DNA of 64,000 bases from Streptomyces sp. TLI_105 (GTDB lineage Bacteria; Actinomycetota; Actinomycetes; Streptomycetales; Streptomycetaceae), in assembly GCF_900105415.1 (NCBI RefSeq), contig NZ_FNSM01000001.1, forward strand, positions 7,820,001 through 7,884,000. The letters run 5' to 3'. The first letter of the stretch is position 1. Every line of letters starts with the position of its first letter. The notes below the pieces were generated by a model. That model made no database searches. It had not been told where the DNA came from and was given only the letters and a program-made list of their open reading frames with translations. Of the stretch, positions 16,182-24,309 are shown in pieces. The position numbers and the translations under genes were made by a program.

Positions 16182-17078
16182 ATGTCCCTCGACGAGCTGC
16201 GCGACCTGCTGGAGCGGCACGCGCGACCTGACCAGAGCACGGCCATCGACGGCGTCCGGATCTGCTGGGCCGACCCGGGCGCCGAGCCGGAGTACTCGAT
16301 GTCCGGCGTGATGCTGGCCGTCATCGCGCAGGGTGGCAAACGGCTCGCGCTCGGCGAGCGGGTGTACGAGTACGGGGTCGGCCAGTATCTGGTCACCTCG
16401 GCCGACCTGCCGGTGACCGGGCGCGTCGCACCCGGCGGCCGGGAACTCGGTTTCGGGATGACGCTGGAGCCCGCCGTCATCGCGGAGTTGATGCTCCAGG
16501 CCGGGCCGGGCGACCTGCCGCGATCGGCCGGGTCGCCTCGGCCGGGGATCATGGTCAGCGAGGCCTCGGCGGAGCTGATCGACGCGATCGTCCGGCTGCT
16601 CCGCCTGCTGGACCGGCCGCGTGACCGCCGGGTGCTGGTCCCCTTGATCAAGCGTGAGATCCTGTGGCTGCTGATGACAGGGGAGCAGGGCGAGGCGGTC
16701 CGCCAACTGGGCCTCGCGGACAGCAGCCTGAACCACATCACCCGGGCGGTCGACTGGATTCGGGACAACTACACCGAGGCCTTCCGGGTCGAGGACCTGG
16801 CACGTTCCTCCGGGATGAGCGTCTCCGCGTTCCACCGGAACTTCCAGTCGGTGACGGCGATGAGCCCGATCCAGTTCCAGAAGCAGATCCGATTGCAGGC
16901 GGCGCGGCTCCTGCTGGCCAACCGTCCGCACGACGTGACCGGCGTCGGCCACCGGGTGGGGTACGACAGCCCCTCGCAGTTCAGCCGTGAGTACAAGCGC
17001 CAGTTCGGCGTACCACCGAGCACCGACGCGGCACGCACGCGCGAGCGCGTCGACCACGCGTCCGCCGTCGTGCCCTAG
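16182..17078 (+). CDS. AraC-family regulator with cupin-like N-terminal domain
   Basis: 298 residues. The N-terminal AraC_N-type sensing domain (residues about 20-170) includes MLAVIAQGGKRLALGERVYE and GQYLVTSADLPVTG. The C-terminal tandem helix-turn-helix (about 190-290) holds WIRDNYTEAFRVEDLARSSG, MSVSAFHRNFQSVTAMSPIQ and the second recognition helix in VGHRVGYDSPSQFSREYKRQ. ATG at 16182 matches the usual start (MSLDELRDLLERHA). It follows the YbhB-like gene; identical boxes in front of the two genes point to control of both. In this subgroup the adjacent target is often an oxidoreductase; here the only candidate is the YbhB-like gene. Confidence 0.9.
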   Translation: MSLDELRDLLERHARPDQSTAIDGVRICWADPGAEPEYSMSGVMLAVIAQGGKRLALGERVYEYGVGQYLVTSADLPVTGRVAPGGRELGFGMTLEPAVIAELMLQAGPGDLPRSAGSPRPGIMVSEASAELIDAIVRLLRLLDRPRDRRVLVPLIKREILWLLMTGEQGEAVRQLGLADSSLNHITRAVDWIRDNYTEAFRVEDLARSSGMSVSAFHRNFQSVTAMSPIQFQKQIRLQAARLLLANRPHDVTGVGHRVGYDSPSQFSREYKRQFGVPPSTDAARTRERVDHASAVVP

Positions 17079-17091
17079 AGGATGTCTTGCC

Positions 17092-17142
17092 GGTCCGACA
17101 AGGTCCGACAAGGTCCGACAAGCCGGTCCGACAAGCCGGTCC
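17092..17142. repeat. Short direct repeats GGTCCGACAA
   Basis: Three contiguous copies of GGTCCGACAA (17092-17121), then GCC, a fourth copy (17125-17134), GCC and a partial fifth. They lie just after the AraC-family gene. No hairpin; function not evident. Confidence 0.85.
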
Positions 17143-17256
17143 GGCCGTCCCCGAATCGCCGCAGAGACCTGCCGGAGAAGGACTGGACGGAGCAGGGCGG
17201 GGGGCCGTCGATAATTCCCTCGACATCGGCCGCGGTCATCGGTGACGCTTCACGCG

Positions 17257-17763
17257 ATGACCAGAATCGACGACACGCCGCCCGCGTGGGACGAGCGCAC
17301 CCAGCTCACCACGTTCCTCGACTACGTACGTGACACCGCCCGCGCCAAGTGCGAGGGCGTCTCCGCGGAGAACGCGCGCAAGGCGCTACTGCCGGGCTCA
17401 CCGCTGATGACCATGAGCGGGGTGATCAACCACCTCCGCTGGGTCGAGTACTACTGGTTCCACGTGGTCTTCCTCGGCGAGGAGGACCGGGGCCCCTGGA
17501 CCGAGGAGGACCCCGACCGCGAGATGCGCATCGCCGTCGACTTCCCGCTCCCGCAGCTGCTCGACGAATACGCCGAACAGAGCGCCCACCACCGTGAACT
17601 GGTCGCCGGGCACGGCCTGGACGAGCAGGCCCGGCGAGCCGTCCGCGACGGCCTCCACGTCGACCTGCGCTGGATCCTCCTCCACCTCACCGAGGAGACG
17701 GCCCGCCACAACGGCCACCTGGACATCCTGCGCGAGATGCTCGACGGCACGACCGGCGACTAG
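17257..17763 (+). CDS. DinB/DUF664-family protein (mycothiol-transferase-like)
   Basis: 168-residue four-helix-bundle protein of the DinB superfamily. Actinobacterial members with this layout are often metal-dependent thiol (mycothiol) transferases or unknown. The conserved metal histidines are in MSGVINHLRWVEYYWFHVVF and the pair in ILLHLTEETARHNGHLDILR. ATG at 17257 is used; a GTG at 17242 is in frame, and neither has a clear ribosome site, so a leaderless mRNA is possible. Its TAG stop lies inside a CTAG that forms the left flank of a small MITE-like insertion, so the end of the gene may have been reshaped by that event. Confidence 0.85.
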   Translation: MTRIDDTPPAWDERTQLTTFLDYVRDTARAKCEGVSAENARKALLPGSPLMTMSGVINHLRWVEYYWFHVVFLGEEDRGPWTEEDPDREMRIAVDFPLPQLLDEYAEQSAHHRELVAGHGLDEQARRAVRDGLHVDLRWILLHLTEETARHNGHLDILREMLDGTTGD

Positions 17764-17830
17764 GGCCTGTCCGGAAAGTAGCGCCGTCTGCCCGGACGTC
17801 GCGAGCCAGGCGGGACTTTCCGGACACCCC
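17764..17830. mobile_element. 67-bp MITE-like insertion with terminal inverted repeats
   Basis: Ends are GGCCTGTCCGGAAAGT on the left and its near-complement ACTTTCCGGACACCCC on the right (14 of 16 match, inner 12 perfect). The element is flanked on both sides by CTAG (17760-17763 and 17831-17834), which looks like a 4-bp target duplication. It carries no gene. Structure suggests a non-autonomous derivative of an insertion sequence; the parent was not identified. Confidence 0.65.
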
Positions 17831-18248
17831 CTAGGACGTTTTCCTGATCCCGGTCCTCGACCGGAAGGCCGCCCGTGCGGGCGTGACCGCGCCCGCCGAC
17901 GCGTTCCGGCCGGCTGCCACCGCCTGACCTGGCAGACGACAGCGCCCACGCGCGCGCATGGCCCGGGATGCCGGACTGCACCTGGACACCGTGCGCACCC
18001 CGAGCCGGCCCGCGAGGCCGTCGAGCGCGGTGTCACGGCCTTCGTACCGGCCTCCACCGGGCGCCGGGCGAGGGCGAGTGCGTCATCGGCGCGGACGCGT
18101 GCGTCGAGTCCGTCCTGTTCCGGTCGGGGCCCTGTCGGTAAATGGGTTGAGCCTCGGCGGCGGCGCCGGGAGGATCGGGGAACACCGATGAGTTCTTCCC
18201 GGCGCCGCGGTCTGTCCGTGCGACCCGCCCCGAGCGGAGGACACTCAC
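17831..18248. other. Non-coding stretch upstream of the efflux gene, possible gene remnant
   Basis: No intact gene. Bases 17839-17928 read in one frame as FLIPVLDRKAARAGVTAPAD plus a short tail and a stop, with coding-like composition, perhaps the 3' scrap of a lost gene. An 11-bp inverted repeat, CGGCGCCGGGA (18161-18171) with TCCCGGCGCCG (18197-18207), lies 40-90 bases before the efflux gene. It may be a leader hairpin. Confidence 0.4.
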
Positions 18249-19763
18249 ATGACGGAAGGCACCATGCTTGCTCCCCACGCGCCGCCCGCGCTCCCCGCCG
18301 CCCGCGTCACCGCCGTGCTGCGGATCCTCGTGCTGTCCACCTTCGTCGTCCTCCTCAACGAGACGATCATGGTCAACGCGATCCCGCGGCTCATGCGCGA
18401 GTTCGAGGTCACCGCCGCCGCCGCGGGGTGGTTGTCCACCTCCTTCATGCTCACCATGGCCGTCGTCATCCCGGTGACGGGATGGTTCCTCCAGCGCGTG
18501 ACGACCCGGACCGCCTTCGGCCTCGCCATGGCGCTGTTCCTCGCCGGCACGACTCTGGCCGCGGCCGCGCCCGCCTTTCCCGTGCTGCTGGCCGCCCGTG
18601 TCATCCAGGCCGGCGGCACCGCCGTCATGATGCCGCTGCTCATGACGACGCTGATGACCCTCGTGCCCCCGCACGACCGCGGCCGGGTCATGGGCAACAT
18701 CACCCTCGTCATCTCCGTCGCGCCCGCCCTCGGCCCCGCGGCCTCCGGCGTGCTGCTGCAACTGGGGACCTGGCGCCTGCTGTTCCTGGCCGTGCTGCCC
18801 ATCGCCGGAGCCATGGCCCTCTTCGGCCGGCGCCAACTGGTCAACATCGGCGAGCCGCAGGCCGGCCCCATCGACTGGTTGTCCGTCCCCCTGGCGGCCA
18901 TGGGCTTCGGCGCCCTCGTCTACGGCCTGAGCGGGCTCGGTGCCGAGGGCGCGGCCCAGGCCCCCGTGCCCCCGGTGGTCACGACCGTGGCCGGCGGCGT
19001 GCTGGTGGGCCTGTTCGCATGGCGACAGCTGGCACTGCAGCGCTCGTCCACACCGCTGCTCGACCTGCGCACCCTGACGTACCGGCACTTCTCCGTGGCG
19101 CTCGGCCTGATGTGCCTGTCCTTCATGGCCCTCATGGGCGGGTTCATCCTGCTGCCGATCTACCTGCAGGAGGTGTCCGGCCTGACCTCGCTGCAGACCG
19201 GGCTGCTCCTCATCCCCGGCGGCCTGACCATGGGCCTGCTCGGACCGCAGGTCGGCAAGCTCTACGACCGGCTCGGCGCACCACGCCTGGTCGTGCCAGG
19301 AGCCGCGCTCACAGCGGTCTGTCTCGCCCTGTTCGCTCTCACGGGCGAACAGACCTCGCCGTGGCTGGTGCTCGCCCTTCACGTGGCTCTGAGCGTCGGC
19401 ATGGCGTTCGTCTTCACCCCGGTCTTCACCTCAGGCCTGTCCGTACTGCCGCCGCACCTCTACCCCCACGGCTCCGCCATCCTGGGCTCGCTCCAGCAGG
19501 TCGCGGCCGCCGCCGGCACCGCCCTGGTCATCAGCGTCATGTCGGGACACGCCGCCACGGCGGCAGCCGACGGCGCCGACGCCACCGGCGCCCTGGCGAC
19601 GGGCATCCGGTGGGGATTCGGCGTCGGCGCCGTGATCGGAGGACTGACCGTGCTGGTCGCCCTGCTGGTCCGCACCCCGCCCGCCCCGCAGCCGCCCGCC
19701 GAGTCGGAGGTCCGGGACGAGGGCGGCACCACGGACAAGGCCGCCCAGTCACCCGCCTGCTGA
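18249..19763 (+). CDS. DHA2-family (EmrB/QacA-like) multidrug efflux MFS transporter
   Basis: 504-residue, 14-helix proton-driven drug exporter of the cytoplasmic membrane. Family motifs: VLLNETIMVNAIPRLMREFE in helix 1 (motif D1), WLSTSFMLTMAVVIPVTGWF, the helix 4 motif AARVIQAGGTAVMMPLLMTT and antiporter motif C in LGPAASGVLLQLGTWRLLF. ATG at 18249 has GGAGG eight bases upstream; MLAPHAPP, five codons later, is an alternative start. No TetR-type regulator is adjacent. A hairpin in the leader region may influence expression. Substrate range unknown. Confidence 0.9.
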   Translation: MTEGTMLAPHAPPALPAARVTAVLRILVLSTFVVLLNETIMVNAIPRLMREFEVTAAAAGWLSTSFMLTMAVVIPVTGWFLQRVTTRTAFGLAMALFLAGTTLAAAAPAFPVLLAARVIQAGGTAVMMPLLMTTLMTLVPPHDRGRVMGNITLVISVAPALGPAASGVLLQLGTWRLLFLAVLPIAGAMALFGRRQLVNIGEPQAGPIDWLSVPLAAMGFGALVYGLSGLGAEGAAQAPVPPVVTTVAGGVLVGLFAWRQLALQRSSTPLLDLRTLTYRHFSVALGLMCLSFMALMGGFILLPIYLQEVSGLTSLQTGLLLIPGGLTMGLLGPQVGKLYDRLGAPRLVVPGAALTAVCLALFALTGEQTSPWLVLALHVALSVGMAFVFTPVFTSGLSVLPPHLYPHGSAILGSLQQVAAAAGTALVISVMSGHAATAAADGADATGALATGIRWGFGVGAVIGGLTVLVALLVRTPPAPQPPAESEVRDEGGTTDKAAQSPAC

Positions 19764-19883
19764 CGCCGGTCGGCGCACCGCGGTCCGGAGCTCAGGGACT
19801 GTCCGCGGTGCCCTCGTCCGTCGAGCGTACGAGCGCGGGCCGGCCCTGCGGCCCGCGCCGGGCGTCGTGCGTGGGTCTCGGGG

Positions 19884-21386
19884 TCAGCCCGCTGCGGTGA
19901 GTTCACCGCTGAGGGAGCCGTGCAGGCCGGCGCTGGGGCCGTTGAGGCCCGTGATCTCCACGGTCTTGCCGCGCCGGCGGTAACGGTGCTCGATGGCGTC
20001 GAGCGCCGCCACCGAAGAGGCGTCCCAGATGTGGGCGGCGGAGAGGTCGATGACGACCCTGTCGGGGTCGCCGGCGTAGTCGAAGCGGCCGACGAGCTCG
20101 TTGGACGAGGCGAAGAACAGCTGGCCGGTGACGGCGTAGACGACCTGGCCGCCGTCGGGGTCGATGACCGCGGTGACGTCCGCGAGCCGCGCGACGCGCT
20201 TGGCGAAGACGACCATCGCGGTGACGGACCCCGTTACCACGCCCACGGCGAGGTTGTGGGTGGCGACCACGCACACCACCGTGACGGTCATGACGACGAT
20301 CTCGCCCGCGGGCATCCGCTTCAGCGTCCTGGGCGCGACGGAGTGCCAGTCGAAGGTCGCGAAGCAGACCATGACCATGACGGCGACCAGGGCGGCCATC
20401 GGGATGTCGGAGACGACCGGTCCGAAGACGATGCACAGCACCATCAGGAACACGCCCGCCAGGAAGGTGGACAGGCGGGTCCGGGCGCCGGAGACCTTCA
20501 CGTTGATCATGGTCTGACCGATCATGGCGCAGCCGCCCATGCCTCCGAAGAAGCCGGTGACGATGTTCGCGATGCCCTGCCCGACGGCCTCCCGGGCCTT
20601 CGACGAGCGGGTGTCGGTGATCTCGTCGACGAGCTGCGCCGTCATCAGGGACTCCATCAGCCCGACGAGCGCCATGGCGAAGGCGTACGGGGCGATGGTG
20701 GCCAAGGTGTCGAGCGTGAAGGGTACGTCGGGCAGTCCGGGGACGGGCAGCGAGGCCGGCAGCGCGCCCTTGCCGCCGACGGTCGGCACGGTGATGCCCG
20801 CGGCGACGGTGATCACCGTGAGGACCGCGATCGAGACCAGCGGGGCCGGGACCGCTGTGGTGATCCTCGGGAACAGGACCAGCAGGGCCAGACCGGCCGC
20901 GAAGAGGAGGTACACGGCCCACGGCACGTCCCACAGCTGCGGGACCTGGGCCATGAACACCAGGATCGCCAGGGAGTTGACGAAACCGACCATCACCGAG
21001 CGCGGGATGAACCGCATCAGCCTGCCCACGCCCAGCGCGCCCAGCACGATCTGGAAGACGCCGGCCAGGATGACCGCTGCCACCAGATACCCGAAGCCGT
21101 GCTGCCGGTTGAGCGGGGCGATGACCAGGGCCACCGCCCCCGTGGCGGCGGAGATCATCGCGGGCCGGCCGCCGACGACGGCGATCGTGACCGCCATCGT
21201 GAAGGAGGCGAACAGGCCGATCGCGGGATCCACCCCGGCGATGATCGAGAAGGAGATGGCCTCCGGGATCAGCGCCAGCGCGACCACCAGGCCGGCCAGC
21301 ACCTCGGTACGCAGCACCTTCGGCGACAGCCAGGACGGGCGGAAGGAGCGCAGCCGCGCGGGTACGGAAACGGCGGAGTCGGGCAA
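19884..21386 (-). CDS. SulP-family anion permease with STAS domain
   Basis: 500-residue membrane transporter of the SulP group (sulfate, bicarbonate or related anions). The SulP signature opens the membrane part: LAGLVVALALIPEAISFSII then AGVDPAIGLFASF. Motifs GFFGGMGGCAMIGQTMINVK and STFLAGVFLMVL follow. The C-terminal cytosolic STAS domain has RVVIDLSAAHIWDASSVAAL. The start is uncertain: TTG at 21386 puts 17 residues before RSFRPSWLSPKVLRTEVLAG, the usual spacing. No ATG or GTG is better placed, and upstream codons have no coding character. Convergent with the efflux gene. Transported ion not determinable. Confidence 0.87.
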   Translation of the reverse strand: MPDSAVSVPARLRSFRPSWLSPKVLRTEVLAGLVVALALIPEAISFSIIAGVDPAIGLFASFTMAVTIAVVGGRPAMISAATGAVALVIAPLNRQHGFGYLVAAVILAGVFQIVLGALGVGRLMRFIPRSVMVGFVNSLAILVFMAQVPQLWDVPWAVYLLFAAGLALLVLFPRITTAVPAPLVSIAVLTVITVAAGITVPTVGGKGALPASLPVPGLPDVPFTLDTLATIAPYAFAMALVGLMESLMTAQLVDEITDTRSSKAREAVGQGIANIVTGFFGGMGGCAMIGQTMINVKVSGARTRLSTFLAGVFLMVLCIVFGPVVSDIPMAALVAVMVMVCFATFDWHSVAPRTLKRMPAGEIVVMTVTVVCVVATHNLAVGVVTGSVTAMVVFAKRVARLADVTAVIDPDGGQVVYAVTGQLFFASSNELVGRFDYAGDPDRVVIDLSAAHIWDASSVAALDAIEHRYRRRGKTVEITGLNGPSAGLHGSLSGELTAAG

Positions 21387-21679
21387 GGCGGGCAAACCTG
21401 TCGGGCGGGCACACCGCCGGAGAGCAGGCGAGCGTACGGGGGAGACGGAACGATCCTCCACGGTACCGGCGCCGCGCCCCGGCCGACCACGGCCCCTGTC
21501 GGATCCGAGACGAAGGCGTTGTGAGGGATTGCCCCGTTCGTCCGGGACCGGGTGCATGGGGCGTCGGGGCCGGGGCATGCGGATCCCAAGCGGGACGGAC
21601 CCGTTGTGAAACGCACACGGAAGAGAAGGGCGGCCGCGATCCGTCGGCCGTCCTCGTGCACCGGAGGAGTTGTTTTCGC

Positions 21680-22048
21680 GTGACTGAGCACGTGTGGAGC
21701 TACAAGTCGACCGCGGGCCACCTGGCCGGTACCGATCTGACCGGCTACAAGGTCGAGGCGATCGACGGCGGCATCGGGAAGGTGGACAAGCACTCCGACG
21801 AGGTCGACGACGCCTATCTGGTCGTGGACACCGGGGTCTGGATCTTCGGCAAGGAGGTCCTCCTTCCGGCCTCCACCGTGGTCCGCATCGACCTGGACGA
21901 CCGGAGGATCTTCGTCGACCGGACCAAGGAACAGATCAAGGACGCTCCCGAGTTCCACCGCGACAAGCACCTCGACGACCCCGAATACCGTCAGGTCCTG
22001 GGCACCTATTACGGAATGGGAGGCCCTTTCGGGGGCCGGACGATCTGA
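21680..22048 (+). CDS. PRC-barrel domain protein
   Basis: 122-residue small soluble protein with a PRC-barrel: LTGYKVEAIDGGIGKVDKHS, then DAYLVVDTGVWIFGKEVLLP and ASTVVRIDLDDRRIFVDRTK. The tail EFHRDKHLDDPEYRQVLGTY followed by YGMGGPFGG is common in Streptomyces stress-associated PRC proteins. GTG at 21680 behind GGAGGAG. PRC-barrels generally mediate protein or RNA contacts; no specific role is known here. A strong T-rich terminator follows. Confidence 0.88.
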   Translation: MTEHVWSYKSTAGHLAGTDLTGYKVEAIDGGIGKVDKHSDEVDDAYLVVDTGVWIFGKEVLLPASTVVRIDLDDRRIFVDRTKEQIKDAPEFHRDKHLDDPEYRQVLGTYYGMGGPFGGRTI

Positions 22049-22058
22049 ACCCCGCTGT

Positions 22059-22099
22059 GGAGGGAGGGCCCGAATCCGAGGATTTCGGGCCCTCCCTCC
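22059..22099 (+). terminator. Rho-independent terminator after PRC-barrel gene
   Basis: 16-bp perfect stem GGAGGGAGGGCCCGAA (22059-22074) with 22084-22099, 9-base loop, followed by GTGCTTTT on the plus strand. Confidence 0.85.
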
Positions 22100-22140
22100 G
22101 TGCTTTTCCCGGTCCGGGGAGAACGGTCGAAAGCGGCCGG

Positions 22141-22165
22141 GGATCAAACAGGGGCCGGTGGGTAG
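22141..22165 (+). promoter_or_regulatory. Candidate SigB-type promoter
   Basis: GGAT (22141-22144), 15-base gap, GGGTAG (22160-22165), matching the Streptomyces SigB pattern GNNT-N14-16-GGGTA. Start point would be about 45 bases before the small acidic-protein gene. Confidence 0.4.
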
Positions 22166-22216
22166 CGGGGCTGTGCAGCGAAAAGGCGAAAAGACGGAAA
22201 GGCCAGGAGGAGAGGC

Positions 22217-22426
22217 ATGTCCCGGGAAAACCGTGATGCGACGCAGGACGGGGGCCGTCCGAAGACCGCGGCAGAGGAGGTTCTCCAGGAGGTCGAGGAG
22301 GCGGAGACGGACCTGCGGCAGGACGACGACCAGGACGGCGAGGCGGCCGACGCCCTTTCCCCCAGCCGAAGCGCGCAGGAGGACGCGCGGCGGCGGGCGA
22401 GCGGGACGGATCCGGAGAACGACTGA
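22217..22426 (+). CDS. Small acidic hydrophilic protein, unknown function
   Basis: 69 residues. I do not recognise a family. It is rich in Glu, Asp, Arg and Gln (EEVLQEVEEAETDLRQDDDQ), lacks hydrophobic segments and cysteines, and is probably disordered or helical. ATG at 22217 has a strong AGGAGGAG site four bases away, and codon third positions are mostly G/C, so it is likely expressed. A SigB-like promoter candidate lies upstream, and a 25-bp bidirectional hairpin follows. Proteins of this sort are common near stress genes in Streptomyces. Confidence 0.7.
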   Translation: MSRENRDATQDGGRPKTAAEEVLQEVEEAETDLRQDDDQDGEAADALSPSRSAQEDARRRASGTDPEND

Positions 22427-22480
22427 ACGGACGGCGGAGCCCTTCGCAGGGCCTTTCGGCGGTCCGCTCGTCGCGCCCCC

Positions 22481-22534
22481 GGTGGTCCTCGGCCCGGGAC
22501 GGAGCACACGCTCCGTCCCGGGCCGAGGACCACC
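22481..22534. terminator. Long bidirectional terminator
   Basis: 25-bp perfect stem (22481-22505 with 22510-22534) and an ACAC loop, between the convergent small-protein gene and the PoxB-like gene. Confidence 0.85.
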
Positions 22535-22546
22535 GCACGACACCGC

Positions 22547-24277
22547 TCACCCGTCGCCCGACGGCAGGTTCTCCTTGATCTTGGCGATGGCGAAGCCCCA
22601 GCCCTGGGACACCGTCGGCTTGCCGGGGACGGCCACTTCCGCGGGGTTCGTCACCACGTCCAGGAGCACCGGTCCGGGATCGGCGAGTGCCCGGCCTACG
22701 GCCTCGTCCAGCTCCGCCGGATCGGTGACACGGATGCCGCGGATCCCGAGGGCCTCGGCCACCGCGGCGAAGTCGGGGTTGTCGAGGACCGTCCCGAACT
22801 CGGGAAGCCCGGCCTGTTCCTGTTCGAGCTTGACCATGCCGAGACGGCGGTTGTCGAAGACCACGAGCTTGACCGGGAGCCGCTCGGACCGGATGGTCAT
22901 GAGGTCGCCCAGCAGCATGCTCAGGCCGCCGTCGCCGCAGAAGGCCACGACCTGGCGGTCCGGTGCCCACAGCTGGGAGCCGATGGCCTGGGGCATGGCG
23001 TTGGCCATGGAGCCGAGGTTGTACGAGCCGATCAGCCGGCGGCTGCCCCGCATCCTGACGAAACGCGACAGCCAGACCGTGGCCATGCCGGTGTCGGAGG
23101 TGAAGATCGCGTCGTCGGCCGCGTGACGGTCCACCGCGGCCGCCAGCGCCTCCGGGCGGATCTCCTCGACCCGGTTGTCGAACATCGCGCGCACCCGCCC
23201 GAGGAGGCGCTTGTCGTGGGCGGGGTCGGCCAGGTCCGCCTGCCCCTCCTGCCACCGCAGGAAGCGCTCGCGGGCCTCGTCGAGGTGGGACCGGGAGTCG
23301 ACCGGGGCGAGCAACGGGAGCAGGGCCCGCAGGGTCGCGCCGACGTCCCCGGCCAGCCCCACGTCCACCGGGACCCGGCGGCCCAGGTGCTCCTCCCGCA
23401 CGTCGATCTGCACGACCCGGCAGTCCTCCGGGTACCAGTCGCGGTAGGGGAAGTCGGTGCCCAGCAGGATCAGCGTGTCGCAGGTGTCCAGGGCGTGGGC
23501 GGCGGCCGGATTGCCGATCAGGCCCGTCTGGCCGACCTCGTACGGGTTGTCCTCCTCGAAACCCTCCTTGCCCTTGAGCGTGAGCACCATCGGCGCCGCG
23601 AGGAGCTCGGCGGCGCGCAGCACCTCCTCGCGGGAGTCCCGGGCACCGCGACCCACGAGCAGGGTGACCCGGGAGCCGGCGGCGATCGTCTCCGCCGCCT
23701 CGGCCAGCGCCGGGTCGTCGGGCCGGGTCACCGCCGGGCGGGGCAGCGCGAACCGCGTCGGCCGGTCGTCCTCGACCTTCTGGTCGCCGAGGTCCCCGGG
23801 GACGGTCAGCACCGCCACGCCCCGGCGGGTCACGGCCGCCCGTACCGCGGACTCCAGCAGCCTCGGCATCTGGGCGGGGGAGGTCACGGTGGCCCGGTAC
23901 ACGGCCACGTCCCGGAACAGGAGGTCGTTGTCCACCTCCTGGAAGTAGTCCCCGCCCACCTCCGACAACGGCACCTGGCCGCAGATCGCCAGGACGGGGG
24001 CACCGCTCTTGGCGGCGTCGTACAACCCGTTCAGGAGGTGGACCGAGCCGGGTCCCACGGTGCCCATGCAGACCCCGAGCTCGCCCGACAGCTGGGCGCG
24101 CGCGCCGGCGGCGAAGGCCGCGGCCTCCTCGTGGCGGAAGCCGGTCCACTCGATGCCGTCCGTGACCCGGATGGCATCGGTGAGGGGGTTGAGGGCGTCG
24201 CCGACCACGCCGAAGACATGGCCGACGTCGAGGTCCACGAGACCGTCGACGATCACCTGGGCGACGGTACGGGGCAT
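22547..24277 (-). CDS. PoxB-like thiamine-diphosphate enzyme (pyruvate oxidase/dehydrogenase type)
   Basis: 576-residue ThDP enzyme with the three-domain layout of pyruvate oxidase/acetolactate synthase. Pyr domain: VIVDGLVDLDVGHVFGVVGD and catalytic Glu in FRHEEAAAFAAGA. Middle domain: VTLLVGRGARDSREEVLRAA. PP domain: the cofactor motif CGDGGLSMLLGDL, with FDNRRLGM completing the GDG...N motif. The C-terminus ends KIKENLPSGDG. It most likely decarboxylates pyruvate oxidatively to acetate, passing electrons to FAD/quinone, but acceptor and exact substrate are inferred. ATG at 24277, AAGGAG five bases upstream. It begins 32 bases after the FMN glutamate-synthase-like gene, so they form an operon. 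Confidence 0.87.
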   Translation of the reverse strand: MPRTVAQVIVDGLVDLDVGHVFGVVGDALNPLTDAIRVTDGIEWTGFRHEEAAAFAAGARAQLSGELGVCMGTVGPGSVHLLNGLYDAAKSGAPVLAICGQVPLSEVGGDYFQEVDNDLLFRDVAVYRATVTSPAQMPRLLESAVRAAVTRRGVAVLTVPGDLGDQKVEDDRPTRFALPRPAVTRPDDPALAEAAETIAAGSRVTLLVGRGARDSREEVLRAAELLAAPMVLTLKGKEGFEEDNPYEVGQTGLIGNPAAAHALDTCDTLILLGTDFPYRDWYPEDCRVVQIDVREEHLGRRVPVDVGLAGDVGATLRALLPLLAPVDSRSHLDEARERFLRWQEGQADLADPAHDKRLLGRVRAMFDNRVEEIRPEALAAAVDRHAADDAIFTSDTGMATVWLSRFVRMRGSRRLIGSYNLGSMANAMPQAIGSQLWAPDRQVVAFCGDGGLSMLLGDLMTIRSERLPVKLVVFDNRRLGMVKLEQEQAGLPEFGTVLDNPDFAAVAEALGIRGIRVTDPAELDEAVGRALADPGPVLLDVVTNPAEVAVPGKPTVSQGWGFAIAKIKENLPSGDG

Positions 24278-24309
24278 GAGGTCTCCTTTCACGAAGGACG
24301 ACGACCGGG

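Noticed and set aside
18033..19382. Minus-strand open frame of about 450 codons opposite the efflux gene
   Set aside because: His/Gln/Gly-rich antisense shadow of the DHA2 transporter; no domain or start signal.
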